64,000 bases of DNA. Origin: Anodontia alba. Taxonomy: Eukaryota; Mollusca; Bivalvia; Lucinida; Lucinidae. The stretch spans positions 14,268,242 to 14,332,241 of the forward strand of contig OZ024828.1 in NCBI GenBank assembly GCA_964016985.1, given 5' to 3'. The position numbers and the translations under genes are program-made. A model generated the notes under the pieces. The model was not told where the DNA came from, did no database searches, and worked only from the letters and a program-made list of their open reading frames with translations. How positions within the stretch are numbered: the first letter of the stretch is position 1; each line of letters starts with the position of its first letter. Positions 35,065-46,904 of the stretch are shown piece by piece.

Positions 35065-35624
35065 ATGATCAATTTGACGTTTAACAACGCTGTGACAACA
35101 TCTGAAACAACAGCAAGTCTGTTTAACGATACAATACCTGACAAGACGATCAGTGTTTGCAATAATGCTGTGACAGTATCCAATAAGAATAATTCAACGT
35201 TTGATACTATGTTAGAAATACAACATGCCCTTGAATTGACTTGGAAAAATATATTTATAGGAATTGTACTATATATAATAGTTTTGGTAACGCTAATTGG
35301 AAATATCCTGGTATTACTAGCCGTGTACGTCAATAAAAGATTACAAACGAAGTTTAATTATTACATTGTCAATCTTGCCATAACAGACGTTGCTGTCGCC
35401 GTGACGGCAATGAGTTTCCATACGACGGATAACTTTCTTGGTTACTGGCCATTTGGTGGCTTTCTTTGTGGCGTTTGGATATTCTTTGATTACGGCATGA
35501 CATTTGTTTCTGTCTTTACTTTAGTCCTCATCTCCGCCGATCGCTTTTGGGGTGTTAGCTGGAGTCTTCACTACCGACGTCATCACAGTAAGCGAAAGAC
35601 CGTCATTGCTATTGTAATTATGTG
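35065..35624 (+). CDS. GPCR gene B, exon 1 (N-terminus to TM4)
   Basis: Encodes residues 1-186 and two bases of Trp187. The ATG at 35065 is the first in frame and gives a 62-residue extracellular N-terminus rich in Asn and Thr, with sequons at about residues 3, 21, 42 and 43. TM1 has Gly79-Asn80; TM2 LAITD with Asp108; WPFG in ECL1; Cys135; TM3 with Asp142-Tyr143; DRF at 159-161; then a basic loop (YRRHHSKRK). The exon ends ATGTG|GTAAGA at 35624/35625. It is highly similar to gene A from TM1 onward, with unrelated N-terminal tails. A rhodopsin-class plasma-membrane receptor, muscarinic-like by TM3 and TM7 but of unknown ligand. No introns interrupt TM1-TM4. Confidence 0.92.
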
Positions 35625-36411
35625 GTAAGATATTATTGAGCCTCATCGTGGGGGAAAAGCTCTTCGAAGTTACCGTGGAATCTTTCTGTGTGCATGCCTT
35701 GCCCCTTTGCGAGGCCACCTGTCTAGTGCCGCTGACATGGATGTGTGAGAACTACTTAGGTTCAAGCGAGACTGCACAAATTCGCAGACTCGCTTGAACC
35801 TTTGCTGTTAACAGACGCTTTCCCACGACCCGGCTCAATTTATAAAGACGGACCTTCTTGATTAATTTACAGTGCATAATTACTAAACAAAATATTTATT
35901 ACAGAACAACCGCGTTCCGATTCATAATCTGCATTGCATCTCAAACCAAAATATGTATAACGAAGTCCTGTCAACTTTTATCTCTGCAAGTGTACGCAAA
36001 AGTCTTAAATGCGTATGATCTCTATAAATTGCTATCCAGTCAAATAAAGCACATAGCAAAGACGTTGCGTTACAAATAAGATATTTTGCCATTAACTGCA
36101 TGACGGTAGGTCGTGCCGTAGACTCAATGAAAGATAAATCCTAAACACAGACTTTGTCAAAGCTCATTCGTTCACGTGTTGTTTATATAGGCAAACATTG
36201 GCTTGAAAGCATTTCTGCAACGACTAGCTACCGACGACATAGAAACGACATTATTGCGACGTTAAATGTTTGCTGAGTTGCAACGATTATGATATCTTTG
36301 AGAAATCCCAACTTTCTGTTGCTTATTCAAGCAAACCTTTACGAATTCCGATCAAATTGGCATAGATGTTATAAAGTAAGGAATTATACCCTGTGTTCTG
36401 TTTGCTTTCAG
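35625..36411 (+). other. Intron of GPCR gene B
   Basis: A 787-bp phase 2 intron, donor GTAAGA and acceptor CTGTTTGCTTTCAG, in the same codon (Trp4.50) as gene A's 4.2-kb intron. It holds a 20-bp-arm hairpin (GTTCAAGCGAGACTGC, 35759-35812) and an ACGTT-repeat relic at 36228-36290. None of gene A's intronic MITEs is shared. Confidence 0.9.
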
Positions 36412-37222
36412 GCTATTTATGTTCGCTCTATGGCTGCCTCCATGCATACATGACCGCTTACACAACGCTAAAGCGGGAGAGTGCATCTGGGAACCATCCT
36501 TGAACAAAGACTTTGTTGTTGTAGTTGCAGTTGTAGGTCATCATGGTTCCTGCTTTATCATGCTGTTCTGTTATATTAAAGTGTTTTTATTCATGTGCCA
36601 GCGAGATCAGGAAATGATGCTCGAAAGTAAAACGAACAAAACGGAAATATCTGTAGTAGACGTTGATCAAAAGAACTCCTCGTTGCCTTATCCGGATGAA
36701 CATATAGATGCGCACATTACATCAAGTGCTTCCGGAAAAGTGCCCGGAGACGTGAAAGCTTGCTATTCACAAGAAAAGCAAGCGGGATCTACCAACAGGA
36801 CCCAGATTAAAGACGATCGATTTATGCAAAAACCATATAATATTGACAATTTTCGAAGAATAAAGCGCGATAGAATGCACTCACATCGTCAGAAAAGTGA
36901 TAGAGCGATTTTTGTGAAACTGACATACGTCATAATAGGATACGCAGTATGCTGGATTCCTTTTCATGTGGTTTTTGACATCAGTTCCTTGTGTCCATCT
37001 TGTGTATCACGTGGTGTATATGACGTAGCCTTCTGGATGACTTATATTAATTCGACAATTAACCCATTTTTGTATAATTTCAGTGCACCGGAATTTAGAC
37101 GCACATTCAAAAGATTGTTGCGTATAAAAATGACGTCCAATAGTAATATACCTGTAGCACAGACAATTTTGAGATACGAAGACGTTTCAGAAAGTAGCCA
37201 TTCTGTAAACACACATATGTGA
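36412..37222 (+). CDS. GPCR gene B, exon 2 (TM4 to C-terminus)
   Basis: Residues 188-456. It has the ECL2 cysteine Cys211 in GECIWEPSL; TM5 with HHGSCFIMLFCY, where the usual Pro5.50 is Ser; a long third intracellular loop (about 110 residues, many Lys, Asp and Ser), ending in a basic RQKSDRA motif that leads into TM6; CWIP (Trp368, Pro370) followed by Phe371-His372; ECL3 CPSC (381-384); NSTINPFLY (Asn404-Pro405-Tyr408); helix 8 FRRTFKRLL; and a tail of about 33 residues. Gene A lacks most of this tail. Muscarinic receptors normally have Tyr-Asn at 6.51-6.52; the change to Phe-His is shared with gene A, so it predates their duplication. Confidence 0.92.
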
Positions 37223-38516
37223 AATGTATGCTTCTTAATCATCGCACTAGACACAACACATTTTCAGTCATGATCTGGTGATACTTTTATTATTTCTCAA
37301 GGAAAACATTACATTAACTCTTGTCATGCTGAATAAGTTAAGATGCCACGCCCACTTCTAATTGCCAGCCAGTCAGATTACTTGATCCGGGAGTTTGATA
37401 GAAATTCACATATTTATTGACAAACAGTGCAGATCCAGTTCAGAAGTCAACTGATTGGATCTGCACTGTTTGTTAAGACAGGGCATGTCATGTTCAGCAA
37501 GAGACGGGTTAATAAATATTACCACATATAGATATAAACAGAACATCCGGATAAGGCAACGAGGACTTCTTATGATCAACATCTATTTTATTATTAATGT
37601 TTTGTGTTTTCCACTTAAAAGAAGCATCACATTCTTATGTGTTTCATTTCTTGATGTAAAACAATGTCAAACGGTCTCCTCAAAACGGGCGTAAGGCGAA
37701 GACAAATGATATCAGCTATGAACGTCAGCCGATATCGTTCTTTGATTACTGAAGTTATAATGACGTAACTCATATTGTCTTGACGTACACTGCTTGCATC
37801 GAATACATGTATTTTCTGTAAAACATAATAATGATTAAAACTAACCAGACATCCCCTTCTACAGGAGATGGACCGGTCCCAAGGGTTATGGAAGAAGAGT
37901 CCACCTGGCATAAATGGGTTAACAGTTATAGTATTTGCTGTTAGTTTAAGGTGAATGGATACAAAACAAAAAAGCACTACTTTAGGCTTCAGGCGTTTAC
38001 CACCCTTTTCAAAGGAAAGGATACCAGCAGAAAATGGGTTTGCTTCTCATGTGTATAAGTCCTGTCTGAAAGGGTACTACTATTAAGAAAAAAACAACAC
38101 TCAATCGTAGGGATAAGGAGCAATTCGTTCCTTCATATGTTGTCCCATTAGCTAAAGGAGGCAAAAGCTTGATGACTATAGTGACCTCCCCCGGAAGAGT
38201 ATCCATGCACTTTTCGGTACTGATCTGGAGCCGCAACAGAAGCAAAGCTAGTCTGAACAAAGAAATCTGTTACGTTCTGGATTCTACATTTTATACATAT
38301 AAACTCTCATTAGATAACGTAGATACGGCGGTTATTTCGAATAGTGCTATTGAAATTACTTTGACAAATGCGGACTGGAAAAAACTCGGAGGGGGTGGGG
38401 GTCAGGGGGGCGGGGAACCTTGTTGAATTTTTGTCTGCTTTCTGAAAATGAGGAAGGCAAATTCATTCCTATTAGAATAAATCCTTTTCCTGAAGGGCCT
38501 TCGTGTTCAGAAAAGA

Positions 38517-38568
<52 letters not shown>

Positions 38569-38931
38569 AAACAAAATAAAAAATAAGTAAAAAATAAAAA
38601 TAAATAAATAAATAAAAGGCAAGAAGTAATAAAAGTTACATCCCATATAAAATTACGGAGACATAGATCAATTACTTTTTTCAGTGTTTTAATAACTCAC
38701 GTTAGTAAAGCAGAGAGAAAGGTAAATACGAGATGAAGAAACAGGCAGTCTATATAAAAAATACAAATCAAATCTAGTTCAGGGATTTGATACAATTTCG
38801 AGGGAGGCAACTGTTAAAATTTGTTTGTCTCTTCTGGAAATAGGTCTTTTAAATTAATGTCCAAATATAACGTCGGCTTGAAAGTCTGTACGAACCTGAA
38901 ATTTATGGCGACTTAGTCTATAATTCAAAAA
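37223..38931. other. Gene B 3' flank and spacer
   Basis: 37415-37475 is a CAAACAGTGCAGATCC hairpin. A 44-base A run with A-rich sequence lies at 38524-38610. 37985-38090 and 38430-38515 resemble dispersed blocks seen at 52625 and 43060. No clear polyadenylation signal close to the gene B stop was seen. Confidence 0.45.
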
Positions 38932-38981
38932 CATCACGAAAACACGCCTATATAGTTTTGACCCCCTTAAGCCCCACTTTT
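38932..38981 (-). mobile_element. Family 1 MITE, left piece (B end), split by insertion
   Basis: CATCACGAAAACACGCC and TTTTGACCCCCTTAAGCCCC, then an abrupt junction with TATGTCCCCC of the next element. The remainder of the same copy resumes at 41090. Confidence 0.8.
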
Positions 38982-41062
38982 TATGTCCCCCACCATGTGT
39001 GTGTGTGTGTGGTGTGGGGGGGGACATATTGTTTTAGTGCGGATCATGTCGGCGTCGGCGGCGGCGGCGGCGGCGGCGTTGGCGTAGCCACTTGTCTGCA
39101 CTCTATCGCCTTATTGAATGGACAGATTTTGGCCAAACACATAAATATATCATTGGGAGGGGGAAAAATGCTGATTAGATTTTGGTGATCTTGACCCCAT
39201 TTTCAAGGTCACAGGAGGGCTTAGATTATTGGAAAATGGGCCGTAGCCTCTTGTCCGCACTCTGTCTCCTTATTGATTGGACAGATTTTAGCCAAACACA
39301 CAAATATATTATTGGGAGGGGAACAATGCTGATTAGATTTTGGTGACCTTGAACTCATTTTCAAGGTCACAGGAAGGCTCAGATTGTTGGAAAATGGCTT
39401 GTCCGCATCCTGTCTCTTGAAGGAATGAATTGATTTTAACCAAACTTGCACGTCTATATTGCTGGGACATGTAAAAGTACTGATTAGAGTTTGGTGATCT
39501 TGATCCAATTTTCAAGGTCACAAGAGGGCTTAGATTGTTGGAAAATGGGGTGTAACCTCTTGTAAGCACTCTATCTCCTTATTGAATAGACATATTTTAG
39601 CCAAACTTACACAGCTATATTATTTGGAGGGGGGAAATGCTGATTAGATTTTGGTGACCTTGACCCTATTTCAAGGTCAAAGGAGGGCTCAGATTTTTGG
39701 AAAACGGCTTGTTCGCATCCTATCTCTTGAAGGAATGAATAGATTTTAACCAAACTTGCAAATCTATATTACTGGGACATGTAAAAGAGCTGATTAGATT
39801 TTGGCGACCTTGACCCCATTTTCAAGGTCACAGGAGGGCTTAGATTGTTAGAAAATGGCTTATCCGCACCCTATCTCTTGTAGGAATGAATAGATTTTGA
39901 CTAAACTTGCACATATACAATGCTGGGACATGTAAAAGAACTGATTAGATTTTGGTGACCTTGACTCCATTTTCAAGGTCACGGGAGGACTTAGATTTGT
40001 TCGAAAATTATTTGTATGCACCCTATCTCCTGAATGAATAAATGGATTTGACCAAACTTGTACAGCTATATTGTTGAGACATGAAAAGAACTGATTAGAT
40101 TTTGGTGGCCTTGACCCCATTTTCAAGGTCACAGTAAGGCTTAAATTGTTAGAAAATTGCTTGTCTGCACCCTATCTCCTAAATGAATGAATGGATTTTT
40201 GACCAAGCTTCTACAACTTAATTGTTGAGACATGGAAAAGAACTGATTAGATTTTGACGACCTTGACCCCATTTTTAAGGTCACACTAAGGCTTAGATTG
40301 GTTGGAAATGGCTTGTCTGCACCTTGTCTCCTGAAGGAATAAGTAGATTTCGACCAGACTTGCACAGCTATATTTCTGGGACATGCATCGGAACTGATTA
40401 TATTTTGGTGACCTTCATCCCATTTTCAAGGTCAGACTAGGGCTTAGATTGTTGGTAAATGGTTTGTCTGTACCCTATCTCCTAAAGGAATGGATTGATT
40501 TTGACCTAACGTGTACATCTATATTGTTGTGACATGGAAAAGAACTGATTAGATTTTGGTGACCTTGACTCTATTTTCAAGGTCACACTAGGGCTTAGAT
40601 TGTTGGAAAATGGCTTGTCTGCACTGTATCTCTTGAAGGAATAGATGGATTTTAACTTAACTTGCACAGCCAAATTGTTGTGGCATGGAAAATAACTAAT
40701 TTTATTTTGGTGACCTTGACCCCATTTTCAAGGTCGCAGGAGGGTTCAGATTGTTGGATAATGGCTTGTCTGCAGGCTATCTGCTGAATGAATGGATGGA
40801 TTTTGACCAAACTTGCACAGCTATATTGTTGAGACAGAGACAAGAACTGATTAGATTTTTTGTTACCTTGATCCCATTTTCAAGGTAACACAAGGGCTAT
40901 GATTTTAGAAAATGGCTTGTCAGCACCCTATCTCATTGAGGAATGGATGAATTTTGACCAAACTTACATATAGGTACATTGTGACCTTGAGTTTATTATA
41001 GATATAATCTATTTTAACAATATGTCTGTTCAAACTGGTTGGGGTTGTGGGGTGGGGGCATA
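38982..41062. mobile_element. Tandem-array element inserted in a MITE
   Basis: Ends TATGTCCCCCACC and GGGTGGGGGCATA are inverse. The left end also makes a local hairpin (CCCCCACC, then a GT run, then GGTGTGGGGGG). A (GGCGTC)/(GGC) microsatellite follows at 39050-39083, then twelve units of about 151 bp. This is the same build as the elements at 12.5-16.1 kb, mirrored: end, microsatellite, array. No ORF. Confidence 0.75.
39085..40990. repeat. 151-bp tandem array with TGACCTTGA / TCAAGGTCA
   Basis: Twelve diverged units. Each carries CTGATTAGATTTTGGTGACC, TTGACCCCATTTTCAAGGTCAC and AGGGCTTAGATTGTTGGAAAA. The paired half-sites sit at about 39184, 39342, 39493, 39651, 39803, 39954, 40105, 40255, 40406, 40557, 40708 and 40862. 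Confidence 0.92.
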
Positions 41063-41089
41063 CGTTTTCCTCCGAAAACATGTTCTACT

Positions 41090-41277
41090 TCTTATTTCTG
41101 CTCAAAAACATAGATTGTGGATACTCGTTAGAACAACCTTGTCGAGGCGGTTCTAACGAGTACCCACAATCTATGTTATGCACAATCTATGTTTCAGAAA
41201 TATGAAAAATATCTGAACTTTTATCTGAAAATTTTCATTTTTCAGCGGTAAAATCGTATAGGCTTGTTTTCGTAATG
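41090..41277 (-). mobile_element. Family 1 MITE, right piece (core and A end)
   Basis: Resumes at CTTATTTCTGCTCAAAAACA, just past where the piece at 38932 stops, and runs through the core palindrome to CTTGTTTTCGTAATG. About 45 bases of consensus between the pieces are missing. A short internal duplication (CACAATCTATGTT twice) follows the core. Confidence 0.8.
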
Positions 41278-41530
41278 TATATAGTTGGCAAAACTGGTTT
41301 GTTGGTACAAAATTGAAAAGATTGTCACTCGCTACAAAAAAAAAAATAATAATAATAATAAAATAAAAAAAAAATAAAAAAAAAATAAATAAATAAAATA
41401 AAATAAAATAAAAAGGTTACAGCATGCATAGATATTCTGCGGCAAACTGCTTGGATGGTTGTTGACCCAATTATGTTTGATAACTTTGCCTCCCTCATTA
41501 ATTGCACGACCATGGACTGGTCCTCAGGAA
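41278..41530 (-). mobile_element. Retroelement 3' relic
   Basis: Inverse phrase order TCCATGGTCGTGCAATTAAT, GTCAACAACCAT and GTAGCGAGTGACAATC matches 17640-17790 and 11461-11945. It is interrupted by an A/TAA-rich run (41335-41412). No reverse-transcriptase frame remains. Confidence 0.5.
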
Positions 41531-41596
41531 TAACGACTCCCTCCTTAATCTAATGAAAACCATATCATCAACAGGAGTCACCACCGAATGGCATTT

Positions 41597-41857
41597 CATT
41601 ACGAAAACATGCCTATTCAAACATATTGAAAATTATACCGTCAAAAAATGAAAATGACTTTTTTCATATTTCTGCTCAAAACATAGATTGTGAGTACCCG
41701 TTAAAACCGCCTCAACGAGGCGGTTCTAACGAGTACCCACAATCTATGTTTTTGAGCAGAAATAAGAAAAATAATGTATACCCTTGTAAACCTTAGTTTT
41801 ACTATATATAAGTAGGGTTTAAGGGGGTCAAAATTAGATACGCATGTCTTTGTGATG
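41597..41857 (+). mobile_element. Family 1 MITE, A-to-B
   Basis: CATTACGAAAACATGCC to CATGTCTTTGTGATG; core CGCCTCAACGAGGCG. Confidence 0.88.
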
Positions 41858-43383
41858 TTGAAATGGCCAGCAAAGCGCTTACAGAACTTAAAAGTAAAAT
41901 TGTGCGAATATATCCGATTCACTTTTGCTGTTTTTGCTATAGGCAAGCTTCTAACTGATCAAGAAACTCGAAATGGCGACGACAATAACAAACAGAAAAT
42001 AAGATGACGACGCCAAATAAAAAAATATATGTTAATGATAATGTCTGCGGAGTTTATTTCATTCAGACGATACCAAGTATGCCGAATCAATTTTGTTTCT
42101 TTATCAAACAGACAACAATAAGCTGCTGATGGTGTTTAAAAACCTTAACCCAACATTTCCTGGCATGTTTTCGATCGTAATTGCCAACGTCGCCATTTTG
42201 TAAACCAAACCGAAAGCGGTAAGTAAGATTAAGATTGGCTGTCTTAATATAGTCTTTAAATAGACATTTCGGTTTCCCCGAGGGTACTCGATGGACACCT
42301 ATAATTGGACTTCCCCAGCTCTTGTTAATATGGTTTTAATCAAACTGGCTCCCTCCTCAATCTATTTTAGGTGGTCGGTGGTGTTTGTGGTCGGGCTCAT
42401 CGTGGTCATGTTTGTGATTTTCTTGTGTTCTGGCTTCAGATCACCATGGAGCTCTTTTGCGTTGTTCCACTACAGTTTTTCGGTTTTGGTTACGTTTGTT
42501 TAGTCATCATTTGTTCAGCTCTCCTTCTTCAGGTGTCTCGGGAGGACTGTCCACAAAGACTGAGGTTTGCCTTCGCTGATAAGCCTTCCTCTCCGGAAGG
42601 CTGTGATTCGTGATTGTTTCCTATCCTTGGTAACTTTGATTATATCTTTGTATCCGCGCAGTCTGATAAGGCTCTTCGTTAAGTGCTCTTTGATAGACAT
42701 CAAAGACGCTTATCAGACGGCGCGGTTGCAAGTGTTGAGTCTTCGTCCTGCTCAGTTTCTGAGGATATATTTCTCCCGTTATCTTCGCCTTAGCCATTTG
42801 AGCAAAGTTATTTTTTATGTCGGCACCGCTTTACACAGTTTCTCAGTTTAACCCTTGTCCTGCTGAACCCGGATATACCCTGTCTTTGCAAACAGTGTAG
42901 ATCCAGATCAGTTGGCTTCTGATCTGCACTGGTTTCCATTAAGTATACACATTTATAGCAACAATTCGGATCAAGTAATCTGATTGGCTGGAAATTAGAA
43001 GTGGGCGTGGCATCTTAATTTATTCTGCAGGACAAGGGTTAAGACGAATTGATACACATTCATGGGAGGCAACTCTGTCAAAATTGTTTGAGCATTTCAG
43101 AAAAGGGGTCTACTCAAAAAGTAAATGATTTGCTCTTCTTGGGGTTTTTTGCTTTTCCATTTATAGAAGACAATTTTTCGGAAGATGATTTATGTATGGG
43201 AAAGCAAACAAGAATTCACAAAACTTAACTCACTTGTCGAAACTAGTGAAAAATTAACCAAGTGTATTCAATCACCTTAACAAGATTTGTTCCGAATATA
43301 ATAATAATACAAATACAAAGATACATGTGAAAGGGATCTAATGGCTAATGTGGATCATCTCCATGAATGTAATTTTAAACAAA
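41858..43383. other. Spacer with family D and hairpin repeats
   Basis: 42350-42615 is family D in plus orientation (GTGGTCGGGCTCATCGTGGT, CTGTGATTCGTGATTG); its broken frames are hydrophobic. 42650-42740 carries GCGCAGTCTGATAAG. 42885-42940 is a CAAACAGTGTAGATCC repeat. No intact gene. Confidence 0.5.
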
Positions 43384-43630
43384 CATTACGAAAACATGCC
43401 TATTCAAATATACTGAAAAGTTAATCACCGAAAAATTGAAAATTTTCAGACAAAAAATTCAAATATTTTTCATATTTCTGCTCAAACCATAGATTGTGGG
43501 TACTCATTAGAACCGCCTCGCAGACGAATACCCACAATCTATTTTTTGAGCAGAAATAAGAAAATTAATGTATACCCCTGTAAACCCCAGTTTTACTATA
43601 TAAAAATTATATAGGCATGTTTTCGTGGTG
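43384..43630 (+). mobile_element. Family 1 MITE, A-to-B, core and B half shortened
   Basis: The right core arm has lost its tip (CGCCTCGCAGACGAATACCC) and the B half lacks the GTGGGGTTTAAGG block. Ends are intact apart from the right TTTTCGTGGTG. Confidence 0.85.
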
Positions 43631-44137
43631 GAACGGTTTAATGTTCTATTTTGAAAATTAGCAGCCCTAGCTAAAAGATAAATGTTGTATATTACTCCAT
43701 GGCATCTTCTGTGATAATACAATTATGAAATCAGTTGCCGACGACTTCGGGCAATTTTACTCTGTATATAATGTGCAAAGCACGAAAAGGCCCTTATTCA
43801 GTTTGCGGCCAACGCTGGTCCAGATCAGCCTGCGCTTTCTCGCAGACTGATCAGAGCTTTCGTTGCCCGCTTACAGAATCAATAGATATTTTAGTATATG
43901 TCGACAAACAGAGAATGTATAAATCAGACTGCGCGGACGCGCACGCACATTTGGACCTTCGCTGTTCGCATCTGGCATAAGGGTCTTTTTCCCAAGTTAC
44001 GCATCATGTGTAATGTTTTGATTTCTCTATGGAATCCCCATCAAAGCAGATTAAAATGTCAAACATAATATTAACCCATTTATGCCGAGTGGATTCTTCT
44101 ACCTTAACTATTTACTTCTTCTAATTACCAACTTATT
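43631..44137. other. Spacer with palindromic repeat
   Basis: 43800-43985 carries GATCAGCCTGCGCTTTCTCG and CAGACTGCGCGGACGCGCA. No gene. Confidence 0.5.
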
Positions 44138-44414
44138 CATCACGAAAATTTGCCTGTATAATTTTGACCCCCTTAAACCCCATTTTTATATAGTAAAACT
44201 GGGTTTACAGGGGTATATATTATTTTTCTTATTTCTGCTCAAAAACATAGATTGTGGGCATTCGTTAGAACCGCCTCACCGAGGCGGTTCTAACGAGTAC
44301 CCACAATCTATGTTTTGAGCAGAAATATGAAAAAAAAAATCTAATTTTTTTATCTTAAAATTTTCAGGTTTTAGAGGTAAATTTGTTTTATATATTTGAA
44401 GCGGCATCGTAATG
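44138..44414 (-). mobile_element. Family 1 MITE, B-to-A, upstream of pseudogene C
   Basis: CATCACGAAAATTTGCC to a worn A end GGCATCGTAATG. It ends 47 bp before the ancestral start codon of the GPCR pseudogene. Confidence 0.87.
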
Positions 44415-44461
44415 AATGCATTGGTTACATTAAATAGAAACACTAATATCTATAATTATAA

Positions 44462-45003
44462 ATGATTAGTATAACGTTTAACCATGTCTGGAAAGGCGCC
44501 TAGTACGTGCAACAGTACTGTGACAACAACTGCTACAGCGTCCAGTGCTTGCAACAATACGTTGATACCATACACTACTGAGCAATACAGTGTGTCACAA
44601 CATCTTAGAAAAACATGTCATTGAACCGACTTGGGACAGTATACATGTACTACCAAGAACAATGCTGTTCATAGCCATATTGGTGACAATAATTGGCAAT
44701 ATACTGGTTCTAATAGCCATGTATTTCAATAAAAGATTACAAAGGAAGTTTAAGTATTATATTTTCAATCTTGCCGTAACAAACGTTGCTGTCGGCGTGA
44801 CGAAAATGTTTCCATATGACGGATAACTTTCTTGGCTGCTGGCCGTTTGGTGGCTTTCTATGAGGCGTTTGGATATTCTTTGATTACGGCACGACATTTG
44901 TCTCTGCCTTCACTTTAGTTCTTCTCTCAGCCGATCGCTTTTGGGGTGTTACCTAGAGCTTTTACTACCGACGTCATTACAGTAAGAGAAAGACCGTCAT
45001 TTT
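44462..45003 (+). pseudogene. GPCR pseudogene C, exon 1 only
   Basis: Close nucleotide match to gene B exon 1, from the start codon (ATGATTAGTATAACGTTTAA) to ...AGAGAAAGACCGTCATT, where similarity stops before the donor. The ancestral frame is broken by an early TAG (44501), a frameshift in the N-terminal region, a 2-bp loss after AAAATG in TM2, TGA in place of the TM3 cysteine codon, and TAG in place of a Trp codon after DRFWGV. GN (TM1), LAVTN (Asp2.50 changed to Asn) and FDYGTTF are still readable. No exon 2 is seen in the next several kb. A dead duplicate of a B-like gene. Confidence 0.9.
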
Positions 45004-45086
45004 TCTTTCTCGCATAAAGGGACCTGACTTTGAATCTCTGACTTTTTTACTTTAATAAACATTGTATTTGTTTTGTTTTTCTTTCT

Positions 45087-45125
<39 letters not shown>

Positions 45126-46124
45126 TTTTTTTTTTTTTCATTTACATGTACTTTGTACATATATTGTTTAACTGTTAGCAAAACCAGTACTTCAGTACGA
45201 TCCGGATCAGATGTCCAAGCAAAAAACAACATAATCTTGTGGACAAGATCGTAAAATACTTGTTCTTCTGTCTTTGCTTTTGAGATAAAAGCATGTTTTT
45301 GTTGACAGGGCAATCCAAAACTAAATGCTGAGAATGCCGCTATGCACGCACAGTTAGGCACTTGATAAGGAAAACACTAAAACCAGTCAAATAAACACTT
45401 TACCCTGCATCGTTGAAATCAGACAAAACCATTATATTGATGAAAGAAAGTGTTTCCATGGCAACGCAATTTTTTCTCAAGTGATAATTGTTATTTCCAG
45501 ATTGTCATTCAGTACTAGACAACCAAAAAGAAGAAAAGATACAATTACATTGTAAACAAAATAAATCAAATAAAACTGTACGCTTTTTATAGGATAAATT
45601 CGACATATTTGATGCCATAGCAGCGTAAATGTCTTTGTTATGTTGATTTATTCACAAATGTGTGTTTTGGTTTTTGACAACTGTGGAATAAAAATAATGG
45701 ATATGCTTTTAATTACATTTTTTTCTTGGATTACTGCCATCAAACTGATTAAAAACAAACAATTATACAGTACGTACAACTTGTAGTGTATTGTTGTTGC
45801 CATAGCAACCATAGCAGTTTGTTTTCAAACTTATTGTTGTTGTTTTTGGAAATGTACTATGTTGGCATATATCTATAAAAGTTTTAATTAATACATTAAA
45901 CAGGGCAGTTTTTTGTCAATCTTGAACCAATGCCTTTTGATTTTTTTGCATCCTAGAGTCTTTAGGCATATATAGGTGAACTTATAGTATAGGTAGACTC
46001 CGTCGTCCACACTCTTCGAACATCTCAGAAACCACCTTCATATAAAATCTCAAAAGCATTGGGGAATAAACACTTTTAAAACGATCCAGGTCATGTCTTC
46101 AGCAGGCCAATAACATTCCAACCT
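45004..46124. other. Spacer, where exon 2 of pseudogene C would be expected
   Basis: A T run of about 50 bases at 45089-45138, then AT-rich sequence with CCATAGCAACCATAGCA-type words. No GPCR similarity in either strand. No other gene. Confidence 0.5.
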
Positions 46125-46430
46125 ACCGGCGCAGTGGCTCAGTTGCTAGATTGTCCGCTTTGCGTTCATGAGGTTGTAGGTTCGATCCTCGGCCGAGTCA
46201 TACCAAATGGCCTTAGCTGCTCTTTCGCTTGGCACTCAGCAGTAAGAAAGAGGAACTGGTCGGCCTGTTGTCATTAAAATCTGACTGAATGTCAGTGTCA
46301 TGTGGTGTAAGGTGTGATAGTTCAGTGAGACAGCACTCTAAAAGTGAGCACTGATCTCCCGGTCACCCCCCAGAGACCGTCGTGACATGACTGAAAGACT
46401 GTCAAAAGCGACGTTAAACTCGAATAAAAA
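46125..46430 (+). mobile_element. tRNA-derived SINE, type III
   Basis: Head CCGGCGCAGTGGCTCAGTTG (box A) and box B GGTTCGATCCTCG at about 46171. The body ends AAAAGCGACGTTAAACTCGA and a short AATAAAAAA tail. A tail of the GCGACGTTAAAC kind is shared by several metazoan SINE families; which one is uncertain. Confidence 0.8.
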
Positions 46431-46904
46431 AGATAAACCTTTGAAATAATTGCATTTTTTTTCAGGCTGAAAACTTACCGATGGATCAAAATTTAATGTT
46501 ATACCCTTTTCTAGTAAGTGTAATTTATGAAAATAGGGTCTTTTTGATTAATTGACTGGTTAATTACTAAACTCATTTTTTTATTTATTTTTGTTTCAAA
46601 GTGAATTGCGATAATTTTTTAAATTTATATTTTTGAAAAAAAAAAACAAAACAAACTAAACTTTCTCGAAAACAAGTTGTAGACGTAGCCACAGGCGCTA
46701 ATGCCTCAGAAAGGTTGTAAATCTGAAATATTAACAGGTTTCCCTGTAATCAGATGAAGGTTTTGCGATTTTCTGAGATTCCACAGAATCTTAAAGTCGA
46801 ACAGCACCACCCCTTTACACCGTAATGATTGTCAGACCCCAAGATCAAAAGATGAAATATTTACATTTATACTCCCACAACCCCACCCCCTCTGCCTGCC
46901 CCCT
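46431..46904. other. Spacer, nothing recognised
   Basis: AT-rich with an A run at 46640; no gene. Confidence 0.4.

Noticed and set aside
39221..40365. Overlapping minus-strand frames with repeated SPPVTLKMGSRSPKSNQ-like peptides
   Set aside because: By-products of the 151-bp tandem array. They are interrupted by stops between units, so a repeat protein is unlikely.
42291..42613. Possible small membrane protein gene
   Set aside because: Hydrophobic frames coincide with a family D repeat, are broken, and start or end at arbitrary points.
45047..45361. 104-codon minus-strand frame downstream of pseudogene C
   Set aside because: Its C-terminus is a poly-Lys run from a T tract; no motif and not related to GPCR exon 2.
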